Assembly (NCBI RefSeq): GCF_004352845.1 | Contig: NZ_SJRX01000001.1 | Coordinates: forward strand, 62,001-126,000 | Reading direction: 5' to 3' | Length of the DNA stretch: 64,000 nucleotides | DNA from: Luteimonas terricola | GTDB taxonomy: Bacteria; Pseudomonadota; Gammaproteobacteria; Xanthomonadales; Xanthomonadaceae | Shown here: positions 53,386 to 61,712 of the stretch, piece by piece | How the letters are laid out: every line of letters starts with the position of its first letter | Position numbering within the stretch: the first letter of the stretch is position 1 | Notes under the pieces: generated by a model | Databases searched by the model: none | What the model was told of the DNA's origin: nothing | Seen by the model: only the letters and a program-made list of their open reading frames with translations | Program-made: the position numbers and the translations under genes

Positions 53386-53568
53386 CTACGCGCCCACCGC
53401 GGCGCGGATGCGCTGGGCCGCCTTGATGGCGTTCTGCCATGCAGGCACCTCGCGCCCGTCGGCGTCGAGCAGCCGCAGGATTCCGGACTCGTCGCGCTTT
53501 GCCCTGACGAAGCCGCCGGCCTTGAGGACCTTCAGCACCTGCTCGGTGCGGGTCAGCGGCCCGCTCAC
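53386..53568 (-). CDS. Phage hypothetical protein (60 aa), winged-helix-like
   Basis: GTG 53568 overlaps the DUF3164 stop (GTGA). TRTEQVLKVLKAGGFVRAKR looks like a small HTH. No function assigned. Confidence 0.65.
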   Translation of the reverse strand: MSGPLTRTEQVLKVLKAGGFVRAKRDESGILRLLDADGREVPAWQNAIKAAQRIRAAVGA

Positions 53569-54188
53569 AGCGGCACCGCCGACACGTCCAGGGGAATCTG
53601 CGACCAGTACTGCGTCTCGCCCACGCGCTCGTACACGCGGATGTAGCTGCGGCTGCCGACCACCTGGATGGCGTCGCCGATCGCGGTCATGGCGCGCTGC
53701 CAGCGCTCGTCCTCGATGTTCAGGCGCCGCAGCCCCAGCACCTGCTGGATCCGGATGTTGCCTTCCTGGTCGACGCGGAACGCGTCCTGGACGATGGTCT
53801 GCAGCTCCGCCGCGGCGCCCTCGGACCATTCCTTCAGGCACTCGTCGATCAGCGCCTTCGCGGCCTTCAGGCGCTCGTCGAAGGTGATGTTCTCGGCGAT
53901 CGCACGCAGCACGCGGAAGCGGCCGTCGAAGCTGCGCAAGCTGACGTTGCCCTTCTTCCCGCCCAGGCGCACGCCGTACTGCTCGGCGCTGAGGTCGACG
54001 AAGGCGTCCACGTCTTCGAAGGCGCCGCGCTTGAACGCGGCCAGCGAGTCGCTCTGCGCCTTCGCCTTCGCGACGATCTCGCGCACGAGCTCGTCGCGCG
54101 CCAGGTCGATGGCTTTGATCTGCTTCTCGGGCACCAGGCGGCCCATGTGGTCCTTGCGGTGGCCGGCGGGGATGTCGGTGGTTTTCAT
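53565..54188 (-). CDS. DUF3164 family phage protein
   Basis: A 207-residue protein with PAGHRKDHMGRLVPEKQIKA at the N-terminus and KRGAFEDVDAFVDLSAEQYG and FDGRFRVLRAIAENITFDER in the middle, the DUF3164 pattern found next to transposition genes in Mu-like phages. Role unknown. Confidence 0.88.
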   Translation of the reverse strand: MKTTDIPAGHRKDHMGRLVPEKQIKAIDLARDELVREIVAKAKAQSDSLAAFKRGAFEDVDAFVDLSAEQYGVRLGGKKGNVSLRSFDGRFRVLRAIAENITFDERLKAAKALIDECLKEWSEGAAAELQTIVQDAFRVDQEGNIRIQQVLGLRRLNIEDERWQRAMTAIGDAIQVVGSRSYIRVYERVGETQYWSQIPLDVSAVPL

Positions 54189-54412
54189 GTGGTGCTCCTC
54201 GGTTGCGGGTGTTGCCTGACGCCGGGGCCCGGCTGGATGGTTTCCTGGTAATCAAGCTCGGCGAGCATCCAGTTGCGCTGGATGCGCCAGGCCGACGAGC
54301 GTGAAATCTGGAAGAAGCCCTCGATCTCTTTCACGCTCGGCGGTCGGCGCAGCGCGATCGCCCACCTGGCGAAGGCGAAGTAGCTGCGCTGGTTGCCGCC
54401 ATTCCTGGGCAT
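54185..54412 (-). CDS. Small HTH phage protein (75 aa)
   Basis: PSVKEIEGFFQISRSSAWRI is a clear helix-turn-helix. Starts at ATG 54412 and overlaps DUF3164 by 4 bp. Probably an early regulator. Confidence 0.72.
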   Translation of the reverse strand: MPRNGGNQRSYFAFARWAIALRRPPSVKEIEGFFQISRSSAWRIQRNWMLAELDYQETIQPGPGVRQHPQPRSTT

Positions 54413-54413
54413 G

Positions 54414-54830
54414 TCACTCGACGCCTCGTGCTTCGCGGAAGAAGCGCTGGTGAAGCGAATCGATCATTCGCCCGATCTCGGGCGGCATGACCTCGCAGCG
54501 CAGGCCGAGGGACGGCGTGAGCGGTGCCTCAAGATCGAACGCGGGGCCGACATAGGCGCCGGCGGGCTCGGTGAGGGTCATGCACGACGTTCCGGTGCGG
54601 GCCGGCAAGTGCCGGCGCGGCGCCGGCGCCGTCCCGTCCTTGCCCACCAGGCGATAGCTGAAATTCCCGCGACTGCCGATGCGCTCCACAGCACCCCGCA
54701 CGAAGTGCTGCTGGATCATCTGGTTCGCGGCGGCGCGGTTCGGATTGCCCGCTTCCAGCAGCAGGCGGATCACCTCGCCTTTCGGCGTCCAGTCGCGACC
54801 ATGCATGACGTGGGCCAGGAGGCTACGCAT
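54414..54830 (-). CDS. Phage hypothetical protein (138 aa), winged-helix-like N-terminus
   Basis: KGEVIRLLLEAGNPNRAAAN followed by VERIGSRGNFSYRLV resembles a winged helix with its beta hairpin; the C-terminal half is unlike anything I recognise. ATG 54830 overlaps the upstream gene by 8 bp. Confidence 0.65.
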   Translation of the reverse strand: MRSLLAHVMHGRDWTPKGEVIRLLLEAGNPNRAAANQMIQQHFVRGAVERIGSRGNFSYRLVGKDGTAPAPRRHLPARTGTSCMTLTEPAGAYVGPAFDLEAPLTPSLGLRCEVMPPEIGRMIDSLHQRFFREARGVE

Positions 54831-55029
54831 CGCCGAACCCTGCAATCTGCACGATGTCGACACGCGGGGTCTTCGCAAGGTGGACTTCGGAGTGCAGCTT
54901 CACTACGACCCGAGGAGCCCGGTCCTTTTCGACCTGGTTGGCCGCATCGACGGCCGCTGCCTCGCCGGAGGCATGGACCCGGAGACCGGCCGTCGCCCAG
55001 GCGGGAATCACCACGTAGCGCTCAGCCAT
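54823..55029 (-). CDS. Phage hypothetical protein (68 aa)
   Basis: MAERYVVIPAWATAGLRVHA and a beta-rich remainder. No family recognised. Kept because start and stop overlap both neighbours in the early operon. Confidence 0.6.
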   Translation of the reverse strand: MAERYVVIPAWATAGLRVHASGEAAAVDAANQVEKDRAPRVVVKLHSEVHLAKTPRVDIVQIAGFGDA

Positions 55030-55315
55030 GACGCACCTCCTGCGCCACCGGCACGTCTTCCCACCACTCCAGCTGGCAGCCCTGGAAGCTCGCGCCCAGC
55101 ACGAGCGTGCGGCGCCCACCGTCCGGGTGCGGTTTCCCCCGGGTCTTGACGGCGCCGCGCACGAAGGTCGGCGGCTTGTCGATGATCAGCACCGGGCGGC
55201 GGCCGTTGGCATAGGCGCCGATGACGCGCGTGCCGGCGTCGGCGAGCAGTCCGGCGGCGTGCGACGCCACCTGCAGCGCGTCGGAGACGGTGCGATCGGT
55301 CGGGGAATCATTCAT
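55022..55315 (-). CDS. Phage hypothetical protein (97 aa)
   Basis: DALQVASHAAGLLADAGTRV then IIDKPPTFVRGAVKTRG and GCQLEWWEDVPV. Small mixed alpha/beta protein without a known family. Overlaps both neighbours by 8 bp. Confidence 0.65.
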   Translation of the reverse strand: MNDSPTDRTVSDALQVASHAAGLLADAGTRVIGAYANGRRPVLIIDKPPTFVRGAVKTRGKPHPDGGRRTLVLGASFQGCQLEWWEDVPVAQEVRHG

Positions 55316-55694
55316 GGTTCTTGTCCTCGTCGTGGTTGGGCTTAAGCAGCCCGAGTTGCCCATACAGATCAGGCATCGCGACACGCTTCATCGCCGCCGC
55401 CTGACGCATGGAAGTGACAGCGCGCTGCACGAGGAACGTGCACGCGCTTTCAAGCTCTTCGGCCGTGGCGGCCAGGTGGTAGCCCTGCGCTGGATGCGCG
55501 CAGATCGGATGCCCGTCCTCGCGCAGCTTCTGGATGATCGAGCGCAGCATGCGTTCGCCCGCGGCGTCGTATCGGTGGGTGATCGCGTGAACCAGCTCGC
55601 GCGCAGTGATGCCGTTGGCGGCGCCGCGGCGGCCCTGCAGCTCGCAGAGCACCGTGACCGGCGACAGCTCCATCGGCAGCAGGGCGAACTGCAT
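55308..55694 (-). CDS. Phage hypothetical protein (128 aa), winged-helix-like
   Basis: GITARELVHAITHRYDAAGE and IQKLREDGHPICAHPAQGYH read as a winged helix, as in phage proteins that control replication or transcription. A C-terminal helix carries several Met/Ala. Function unknown. Confidence 0.68.
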   Translation of the reverse strand: MQFALLPMELSPVTVLCELQGRRGAANGITARELVHAITHRYDAAGERMLRSIIQKLREDGHPICAHPAQGYHLAATAEELESACTFLVQRAVTSMRQAAAMKRVAMPDLYGQLGLLKPNHDEDKNHE

Positions 55695-55915
55695 CAGTCG
55701 GCGACCTCCTCGCGTTCGGGCTTGACGAACACGTCGTGGAAGGCGCGCTCAAGGTTGGCGTTGAATGCGGCCATCGCCTGGAGCTGGTCCTCGTTGGAGA
55801 TCAGCACCGGCGGCGCGCAGCCGCCCGGGTCGACGGCGCGCGCTGCGGCGATCGCGCTGTGCTCTTCGCGGTTGCGCTTGAGCGCTTGGCAGCGGGCTTC
55901 GGTGGGCACGGCCAT
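55694..55915 (-). CDS. Phage hypothetical protein (73 aa)
   Basis: Short helical protein (TEARCQALKRNREEHSAIAA) with a middle segment GGCAPPVLISNEDQLQAMAA. ATG 55915, or GTG 55918. No family recognised. Confidence 0.6.
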   Translation of the reverse strand: MAVPTEARCQALKRNREEHSAIAAARAVDPGGCAPPVLISNEDQLQAMAAFNANLERAFHDVFVKPEREEVAD

Positions 55916-56130
55916 CACGCGTCGTCCTCCTGCAGCTCGGTGATCAGCGCGCTGGCCTGCTCGCGCGAGATCATCGCCAGGCGCATGTCCAGGCTGTCAC
56001 CGTTGCGCCAGGGCACGCCGGCGGCGGCGAACGGGATCTTGTGGCCGAAGGTGACCACGTCCAGCGGCAGCTCCTGGGCGCGCAGGAGGCGCTGGATCGT
56101 GGCGCGCTGGGCGGGCGTGCTAGTTGCCAT
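55915..56130 (-). CDS. Phage hypothetical protein (71 aa)
   Basis: Opens with TPAQRATIQRLLRAQELPLD, an HTH-like helix pair. Overlaps its upstream neighbour by 11 bp. No function assigned. Confidence 0.6.
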   Translation of the reverse strand: MATSTPAQRATIQRLLRAQELPLDVVTFGHKIPFAAAGVPWRNGDSLDMRLAMISREQASALITELQEDDA

Positions 56131-56509
56131 CGGACACCTCCCGCAGCCGCATCAGCCGCTCCAGCTCAGCAAGGCCCAAGGCGACGCCGCGCACGACGGT
56201 GTCGATGCGGAGGTCGAGATCGGTAGCGGGGTCGTCATGATCGCGGCTGATGCCCTCCCAGGCACCGCGGCCGATGACCTGACTCAGCGGCACCACTTCC
56301 ATCACACCGTCTTCGCACGTGACCACGTCGGGGTTCATCCACGACGGCAGTAGGTAGAGCGCAGCGGCTGCCGCCAGGTCCTCGCCGCCGTGCTGGTCGT
56401 CGTGCTCGTACGTCCAGCCCTTCTCGTTGATCTGGCGCTGGCGCTCATCGGCGACCAGATTGAGCGCGGTCTTCGCGATGCATTCGGAAAGGTGGGTGGG
56501 CAGCGTCAT
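56120..56509 (-). CDS. Conserved phage protein (129 aa)
   Basis: ADERQRQINEKGWTYEHDDQ followed by GEDLAAAAALYLLPSWMNPD is a pattern common to phage proteins of unknown function, with His/Asp/Glu that may bind metal. It lies directly downstream of the MuB-like gene in the early operon. Confidence 0.72.
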   Translation of the reverse strand: MTLPTHLSECIAKTALNLVADERQRQINEKGWTYEHDDQHGGEDLAAAAALYLLPSWMNPDVVTCEDGVMEVVPLSQVIGRGAWEGISRDHDDPATDLDLRIDTVVRGVALGLAELERLMRLREVSDGN

Positions 56510-56510
56510 G

Positions 56511-57626
56511 TCAGACCCCCCGCATCACGTCGACGGTGACCCGCGGCGGGCCGAGCTCGGCCGCAAGGTTCATCGCGCGCGCCAGCAGGTTGTGCACCGC
56601 CAGCGGGTACAGCTGGCCCATGCCCTTCTGCTTCGTGGGGGCCAGGCGATCGCGCAGGGCGTCGACGGCGTCGCGTTCCAGCACCCGCGCCACCGGCACC
56701 CCGGCGCGCTCGAAGCGGTGCTTGAGGTAGCCGTCCAGGTTCTGGCCCAGCGGCATCAGGGTCACGACCTCGCAGCGCTGCACCACCTCGCGCACCGCGG
56801 GGTTGCTCTCCGACAGCTTGAGCAGCAGCTCGGGCTGCGCCAGCAGCACGATGCCGATGAGCTTGCGCAGGCCGTCCTTGATCTCCAGGAAGCGCTTGAG
56901 GTGGTTGAGCGTGCTCGCCGGCAGCGTGTGCGCCTCTTCGATCACGATCAGGTGCCGGTATCCGGACTGCCCGCTCTCGACCAGCGTCTTCTTCACCTGG
57001 CGGAACCGTGCATCCGGGCTGCTCTTGAGCTGCTCCAGCGGCGCCACCGTCGCCATGATTGCCTCGGCAATGTGCTGCGCCTTCACCGGCTTGCCCTTGG
57101 CATCGGTCTCGGCCGACGCCAGCACCGCGGGCTCGATCACGTGCACGTCGCGCTGCTCGCGCTGCAGCCGGTCCATCAGCTCCTCGCGCAGCGTGCTCTT
57201 GCCGGCGCCGCTCTCGCCGACCACGGCGACGAAGCCGCCGTGCAGCGCGGTGCCGTACAGCACTTCGCGCACATAGCGGATGTCGTCGCTCATGAACACG
57301 TCGGCGACGTCCTGCACGTCCGCGAACGGATCGGCAGTCAGTTCGAAATGGCGCCGCGCCTGCGGCGTCAGGGTCTGCTTGCGAAAGGTCATGGGGTCTT
57401 CCTCGTCGGTGATGGCGGATTGCTGTTGCCAGGTGCTCCAGTCGGCGCCCTGGTCTTTCAGGTATGTGGTGATGCGGCCCGCGATCTCTTCGCGGTCGTA
57501 GCGGGCCGGCAGCTGGCCGTGGTTGATCAGGCCGTTGACCACCGAGCGCGGCACGCCCAGGGCGCTGGCCAGCGCGCCCTGCTTGATGCCTGCAGCGCGC
57601 AGGATCGGTTTCAGTGCGCGGGTCAT
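56511..57626 (-). CDS. MuB-type transposition ATPase
   Basis: A 371-residue AAA+ ATPase that selects target DNA and stimulates the transposase. Residues about 1-60 are an HTH domain (GALASALGVPRSVVNGLI); Walker A is GESGAGKS (137-144); Walker B is LIVIEEAHTL near 235. Longer than Mu B (312 aa), as in B3/BcepMu-type phages. Its start overlaps the transposase stop by ATGA. Confidence 0.92.
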   Translation of the reverse strand: MTRALKPILRAAGIKQGALASALGVPRSVVNGLINHGQLPARYDREEIAGRITTYLKDQGADWSTWQQQSAITDEEDPMTFRKQTLTPQARRHFELTADPFADVQDVADVFMSDDIRYVREVLYGTALHGGFVAVVGESGAGKSTLREELMDRLQREQRDVHVIEPAVLASAETDAKGKPVKAQHIAEAIMATVAPLEQLKSSPDARFRQVKKTLVESGQSGYRHLIVIEEAHTLPASTLNHLKRFLEIKDGLRKLIGIVLLAQPELLLKLSESNPAVREVVQRCEVVTLMPLGQNLDGYLKHRFERAGVPVARVLERDAVDALRDRLAPTKQKGMGQLYPLAVHNLLARAMNLAAELGPPRVTVDVMRGV

Positions 57627-59410
57627 CCGACCGCCCTCATCGCCGGCGCGAGCAGCGCGGCCAGGCGCCGCTCGATCTGCTCGAGCTGGTCTTCGGTCGC
57701 CCCGTCAGGCCACGCCTCGGCCAGCGCCGCGAAGTGCGCGGCGGTCCAGCCCGGCATCCGCTCGCGCAGGTGCTGCGCCAGCTCCAGGTGCGACAGCACC
57801 GGGGCGGTGTAGCGCGCCGTTGCGGCCGGCGCTGCCTGCGGCTGCAGGATCTCGGGTGCCAACACGTCGCTGGCGCGGCCGGCGCGCGGCAGCGCCGGGA
57901 TGATCTGCGCCTCGTGCACGTGCTTGAGCGGATCGATGCTGCCGCCGAAGGGCAGCGCCTTCGCCTTCCGCCGCGCCTTGGCCTCGGCATCCGTCGCGGC
58001 GGCCATCGCCAGGCGGTCGATTTCGTTGCGCACCGTGTCGGCGGCGGTCGCCGGCGGCGCCTTGAACTCGGTCCCGATCTCCGCCGCCGAGTCCAGGAAG
58101 CCGAACTCGCCCACGCCCACCTCCGGCGCGAGGTAATGCATCGCGCGGCCGTCGGCGTCGAGGCGCAGCACGCGCACGGTGCCGTTGTCGGCGTCGATCG
58201 CGTTGCGCACTACCTCCACGCGCTCGCCGTTGTTCACGCCGCCCGGGATGTCGCGCAGGTCGTACATCCGCCCGCGGAACCGGATCATCCAGTCGCGCAC
58301 GGTGCAGGCCTTGGGGTCGCTGTTGGCCAGCTGGCGCAGCACCGGCACCTCGGGCGCGAACACCAGCTGGTCGGAGGTGATGCGCAGCCAGGCGTCGCGG
58401 CGGGTCAGGCCGGTGCGGCTGTGCACGCGCGTGGCGTTGAAGTGCCGCGCCCACGGCTGCACCAGGCCGTTCATCTCTTCGATGCTGCACACAGGCGCGC
58501 GCATCTTGAGCCCGCTTTCAAAACCGGTCTCGATCAGGTAGTGCGCTTGTTCCACCTGGCCCTTGGCGCGCGCGTTGCCAGGCTCGTTGACGATCAGCTC
58601 GATGCCCAGGGCGGAGCACAGGTTGCGAGTGGCCTTGGCCGTCACCGCGCTGCCCGGGTCGCTCATCAGGTAGCGCGGCACGCCGTGCATCGTGCCGTCG
58701 CTGCGCTCGGTCATGGTGTGGATCAGCGCGGCCAGGAAGTTGGCCGACGATTCCGCGCCCTGGACGTAGAACACTTCCAGGCCACCGCTGGCATGGTCGG
58801 TCACCGCGTAGCGCCAGATGCGCTGCTGCTCGATGGCCGCGAAGTTCTTCGGCTTGCCGCGGTAGTACGTGCGGCGATCCATGATCCGCGTGCCGTCGTC
58901 GGACAGGTAGTACTGCCGGCTCACCGAGGCGTCGATCTGCCAGCACCAGTTCGGGTGCGGGCTGGACAGGCGCGCGGCGGGCGTGGCCACCGCCAACTGC
59001 TCGGGGTGCGCGCTGTGCAGCCGCAGCTGCCGGCGCACCTGCGACGCCGACAGCGGCAGGAACTCGCCGGTGTCGGTGTCCACGCGGCCGGCGGCGATGA
59101 CGCCGTTGGCGCGCAGTACTTCCACGGCATCTTCAAGCGTGGCCGCGCCGGTGCCGGTCTCCCGGCGGGTGGCCTCGATATAGGCGGAGATGGCCATCGC
59201 CTCGTGGCGCTGCAGTGCCGAGGCCCCGGCGTCCACGCGGCGCTTGCGCTGCGTGAGGTGTCCAGTGACGGAATTGAGCCTGCGGTAGGCGGTCTGCACC
59301 GACACGCCCAGCTGGTCGGCCAGCCGCTCCGCGATGCGTCGCTTTCCCCCGTGCGGTGCCGTGAGCAGCTCCACGGCGGCCGCCTGAATGATTCCCTCCC
59401 CGTCGGCCAT
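57623..59410 (-). CDS. MuA-type DDE transposase
   Basis: A 595-residue transposase/integrase acting on the phage ends for replicative transposition. An N-terminal DNA-binding region (GVSVQTAYRRLNSVTG, then KRRVDAGASALQRHEA) is followed by the RNase-H-like core with likely catalytic D160 (WCWQIDASVS), D251 (YLMSDPGSAV) and E287 (KGQVEQAH). A Mu-type C-terminal barrel (MIRFRGRMYDLRDIPGG) follows. Paired with the MuB-like gene downstream. Confidence 0.95.
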   Translation of the reverse strand: MADGEGIIQAAAVELLTAPHGGKRRIAERLADQLGVSVQTAYRRLNSVTGHLTQRKRRVDAGASALQRHEAMAISAYIEATRRETGTGAATLEDAVEVLRANGVIAAGRVDTDTGEFLPLSASQVRRQLRLHSAHPEQLAVATPAARLSSPHPNWCWQIDASVSRQYYLSDDGTRIMDRRTYYRGKPKNFAAIEQQRIWRYAVTDHASGGLEVFYVQGAESSANFLAALIHTMTERSDGTMHGVPRYLMSDPGSAVTAKATRNLCSALGIELIVNEPGNARAKGQVEQAHYLIETGFESGLKMRAPVCSIEEMNGLVQPWARHFNATRVHSRTGLTRRDAWLRITSDQLVFAPEVPVLRQLANSDPKACTVRDWMIRFRGRMYDLRDIPGGVNNGERVEVVRNAIDADNGTVRVLRLDADGRAMHYLAPEVGVGEFGFLDSAAEIGTEFKAPPATAADTVRNEIDRLAMAAATDAEAKARRKAKALPFGGSIDPLKHVHEAQIIPALPRAGRASDVLAPEILQPQAAPAATARYTAPVLSHLELAQHLRERMPGWTAAHFAALAEAWPDGATEDQLEQIERRLAALLAPAMRAVG

Positions 59411-59412
59411 TG

Positions 59413-60324
59413 TTACGCTCCCCCGTCAGCCACTGCAGGGATAGCGAAGCCGTACTCGTACTCGTCGCGCACCACGCGGATCGCGGTCAGCAGCTCCCCG
59501 AGCACGTTGCCCATGAAGACGCTGCAGTCGATCGTGCTTTCTTCGCTGTGCGCCGCCAGCTCGATGAAGGCCTGGACCAGTCCGCCGCCCTCGTGGCCGA
59601 TGTCGGCGATCACGGCGATCTTGGCCGCCAGCACCTTCTGCTCCAGGGCGGCCTGGCGCTGGTCAGGCGTTGAGCTCTTCCACAGGCGCTTGGCCTTGGA
59701 CTCGGCTTCCTTGGCGCGCTCGACCGCCTCGGTGAGCTTCTGGTTGCGCTCGTCCTTGGCGGCGATGTCGGCGCGGGCTTCGCGGATGGTGGCCCGCAGC
59801 TGGCTGGCGCTCATCCGCTCGACGTCGTCGAGGGTGATGCCGGCAGCCGTGTCCCCGGCCTCCAGGGCTTCCAGCTCCTCGTCTTCGAGGAGGGTCAGCT
59901 CCAGCACCTTGGCTTGGGAGCCGGCCGCCTTCAAAACGGACATCGTGTCCGTTTTGGTGAACTTCAGGGCTACGCCCATCAGGCGGCGGGCGGCTCGTGG
60001 GTGGATCCCGCGCTGCTCGCACTGCTGCTCGAACTCGCCGTGCGGCGTCTGTTCCTTGATCAACAGGAGCCCGCGGCCCATCGCGAGGATGTCCTCGACG
60101 GAACGGCGCTGGCGGAACTCAACGGAGGTCCAGAGCGAATCGGTGTCCAGGGCGCCGACGTAACCGATGTTGCTGGCCAGCGCCTGGATCTTGGCTTCCG
60201 CCTTGGCTACCTCGACCAGTTCGCCGTGGCGCGTCTCCAAGCTGTCCGGGTCAATCTCGAGGCCGACCTTCTTGGCCGGGGGCAGCGGCTTGGCGCCGCG
60301 CGTTTCGGGTTTTGCTGCGGGCAT
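59413..60324 (-). CDS. DUF3102-like phage protein upstream of the transposase
   Basis: A 303-residue protein. RRSVEDILAMGRGLLLIKEQ and FEQQCEQRGIHPRAARRLMG fit DUF3102/ParB-like HTH proteins. A charged coiled coil follows (about 170-225), then a C-terminal domain. It sits directly before muA in this phage type; the role is unproven. GAGGAG lies just upstream of ATG 60324. Confidence 0.8.
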   Translation of the reverse strand: MPAAKPETRGAKPLPPAKKVGLEIDPDSLETRHGELVEVAKAEAKIQALASNIGYVGALDTDSLWTSVEFRQRRSVEDILAMGRGLLLIKEQTPHGEFEQQCEQRGIHPRAARRLMGVALKFTKTDTMSVLKAAGSQAKVLELTLLEDEELEALEAGDTAAGITLDDVERMSASQLRATIREARADIAAKDERNQKLTEAVERAKEAESKAKRLWKSSTPDQRQAALEQKVLAAKIAVIADIGHEGGGLVQAFIELAAHSEESTIDCSVFMGNVLGELLTAIRVVRDEYEYGFAIPAVADGGA

Positions 60325-60339
60325 TGCGGGATCTCCTCG

Positions 60340-60633
60340 TCAGGCCGGCGTGCGGCTGTAGCGGTTCTTGAACTCGGCGAGCTGCTGCTCTTCGCGCAGC
60401 ACCTCTTCGCTGTGTGCGATCGCGATCTGGACGACGCGAGCGGACAGGCGCCAGTTGTCCTTGTCCTGGGGCGTGCGCTCGGTCAGCCCGTCTTCTTCCA
60501 TGCGCTGCAGGTTCCGCAGCGTGGTTCCGGGCGATTCCTCGATCGCCTCGGACAGCGGCTTCAGGCGCAGGCCGTTGCGGCTGTGGCCGGCCAGCGCGAA
60601 GAGCAGCCGGGTCGGGATGGTCTGCTGGCTCAT
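60340..60633 (-). CDS. Winged-helix phage regulator (97 aa)
   Basis: GLRLKPLSEAIEESPGTTLR and RMEEDGLTERTPQDKDNWRL form a MarR/IclR-like winged helix. Probably a small early transcription factor. Overlaps its upstream neighbour by ATGA. Confidence 0.75.
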   Translation of the reverse strand: MSQQTIPTRLLFALAGHSRNGLRLKPLSEAIEESPGTTLRNLQRMEEDGLTERTPQDKDNWRLSARVVQIAIAHSEEVLREEQQLAEFKNRYSRTPA

Positions 60634-60854
60634 GCCTGGCGTGCCTCCCGCACTCGAGCGCGGTGCAGGTGCACCCCGAGGTCATGCAGGCGGGTCGTGG
60701 ACAGGCGCACTCCGACCTGGTCGCCGCGATCTACGCGGGCGCAGAGCGCGTGCCACTCGTCGATGATCTCGACCTCCATCACCTTGGCGGCGGGGCGATA
60801 CCCGCGGCGATACGGCACCCGGGTTCGCGTGGCGGTGGTGAAGGCGGCGCTCAC
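60630..60854 (-). CDS. Phage hypothetical protein (74 aa)
   Basis: GTG 60854 overlaps the previous stop (GTGA). Basic N-terminus, then AAKVMEVEIIDEWHALCARV. No family recognised. Confidence 0.6.
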   Translation of the reverse strand: MSAAFTTATRTRVPYRRGYRPAAKVMEVEIIDEWHALCARVDRGDQVGVRLSTTRLHDLGVHLHRARVREARQA

Positions 60855-61075
60855 TTCGAACCCTCGAATGGCGCGTTGTCGTCGTAGCGCATGCGGGCCA
60901 TCACCTGCGCGCTCTCGCGGTCGTAGCCGCGCTGCTTGCGGTAGATCTGCTGCCACATGCCTTCAAGCTCCTCGCGGCTGGCCGCGGGGGTGAAGTCGAT
61001 GGCGCGCGCGGCGGCGGGCACGAGGTCGGCAGGCTCGATGTAGTGCGGAAGGCCGGGGGCGGCGTTCGGGTTCAT
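60851..61075 (-). CDS. Phage hypothetical protein (74 aa)
   Basis: SREELEGMWQQIYRKQRGYD and ESAQVMARMRYDDNAPFEGS suggest a small helical protein. ATG 61075 follows a GAGGAG that lies inside the preceding gene. No function assigned. Confidence 0.62.
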   Translation of the reverse strand: MNPNAAPGLPHYIEPADLVPAAARAIDFTPAASREELEGMWQQIYRKQRGYDRESAQVMARMRYDDNAPFEGSK

Positions 61076-61398
61076 GGGCGGATCTCCTCGATGCGGGCAG
61101 CGACCGCACGCGCGGTCGCGATGGTTTCGGCCATTCGGTACAGGGCTGCGCAGGCGCTCCGCACACGGGGACTGCTGGTCACCTCGATGGCGCGTTGCAC
61201 GGCGGCCGTGTTCAGGAGCTGCTGCGCTTCGACCACTTCACGTTCGCCAAGAACATTCCAAGCGGCCTTCGCTTCGGCCACACGCTCCGGATCGAGCCCG
61301 CGCTTCCTGGCGACCTCGTCGGCCCCGGCCGCGAAGCAGTCCCGCGCGAAACTCATGAAGGCGGGGCTTGTGATCGGATCGAACCGGTGATCGCTCAC
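61072..61398 (-). CDS. Phage hypothetical protein (108 aa)
   Basis: GTG 61398 overlaps the previous stop. The product is helical (LDPERVAEAKAAWNVLGERE) and ends in IEEIRP, the same ending as the gene upstream, because both 3' ends carry the same RBS cassette. No family recognised. Confidence 0.62.
   Translation of the reverse strand: MSDHRFDPITSPAFMSFARDCFAAGADEVARKRGLDPERVAEAKAAWNVLGEREVVEAQQLLNTAAVQRAIEVTSSPRVRSACAALYRMAETIATARAVAARIEEIRP
61079..61093 (-). repeat. RBS cassette repeat, copy 1
   Basis: CATCGAGGAGATCCG on the minus strand contains a strong Shine-Dalgarno GAGGAG and lies at the 3' end of one early gene, just before the next start. An identical 15-mer occurs at 61402-61416. 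Confidence 0.7.
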
Positions 61399-61607
61399 GG
61401 ACGGATCTCCTCGATGTGGGCCGCCTTGATCACGCGGCTGCGCAGTTCCCTGGCCTTCGGGCCGTCCCACGACCCGATCAGGGCGCGCTGGGCATTGGAG
61501 GAATGGGTGCCGTTCTGGCGGCACCAGGTCTGGAGCGTCGTGCCCTGCAGTACGAATCCGGCGCGGACGCGGAGGTACAGGTCTTTGCTGGGTTCCGGGG
61601 TGGTCAT
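61395..61607 (-). CDS. First early gene: small DNA-binding-like protein (70 aa, Ner-position)
   Basis: DLYLRVRAGFVLQGTTLQTW and AQRALIGSWDGPKARELRSR look like a compact HTH. It is the first leftward gene, about 65 bp from the early promoter, the position Ner holds in Mu. AGGA precedes ATG 61607. Probably a regulator of the early promoter. Confidence 0.72.
   Translation of the reverse strand: MTTPEPSKDLYLRVRAGFVLQGTTLQTWCRQNGTHSSNAQRALIGSWDGPKARELRSRVIKAAHIEEIRP
61402..61416 (-). repeat. RBS cassette repeat, copy 2
   Basis: Identical to the 15-mer at 61079-61093; supplies GAGGAG for the GTG start at 61398 while encoding the last residues of the 70-aa protein. Confidence 0.7.
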
Positions 61608-61672
61608 GGGCGTGTATCCTCTGTTCCCTGTTGTTAGCTGGCTGGGCGGTATTTATTGCCGGCTTGGGATGA

Positions 61673-61701
61673 ATCCTAATCAACAAATGTTGACTAGTCA
61701 A
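61673..61701 (-). promoter_or_regulatory. Phage early promoter with overlapping operators
   Basis: On the minus strand TTGACT (61701-61696), a 17-bp spacer and TAGGAT (61678-61673) form a good sigma-70 promoter reading into the early operon. It overlaps the 12-bp palindrome TTGACTAGTCAA (61690-61701) and the inverted repeat TCAAC-N4-GTTGA (61680-61693). Repressor or Ner binding here would block polymerase. Confidence 0.78.
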
Positions 61702-61712
61702 TAGGGCGGAAT

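Noticed and set aside
57614-60163. Very long open frame on the plus strand opposite muA
   Set aside because: GC-rich antisense mirror of the transposase and DUF3102-like genes; composition is Arg/His/Val-rich with no domain.
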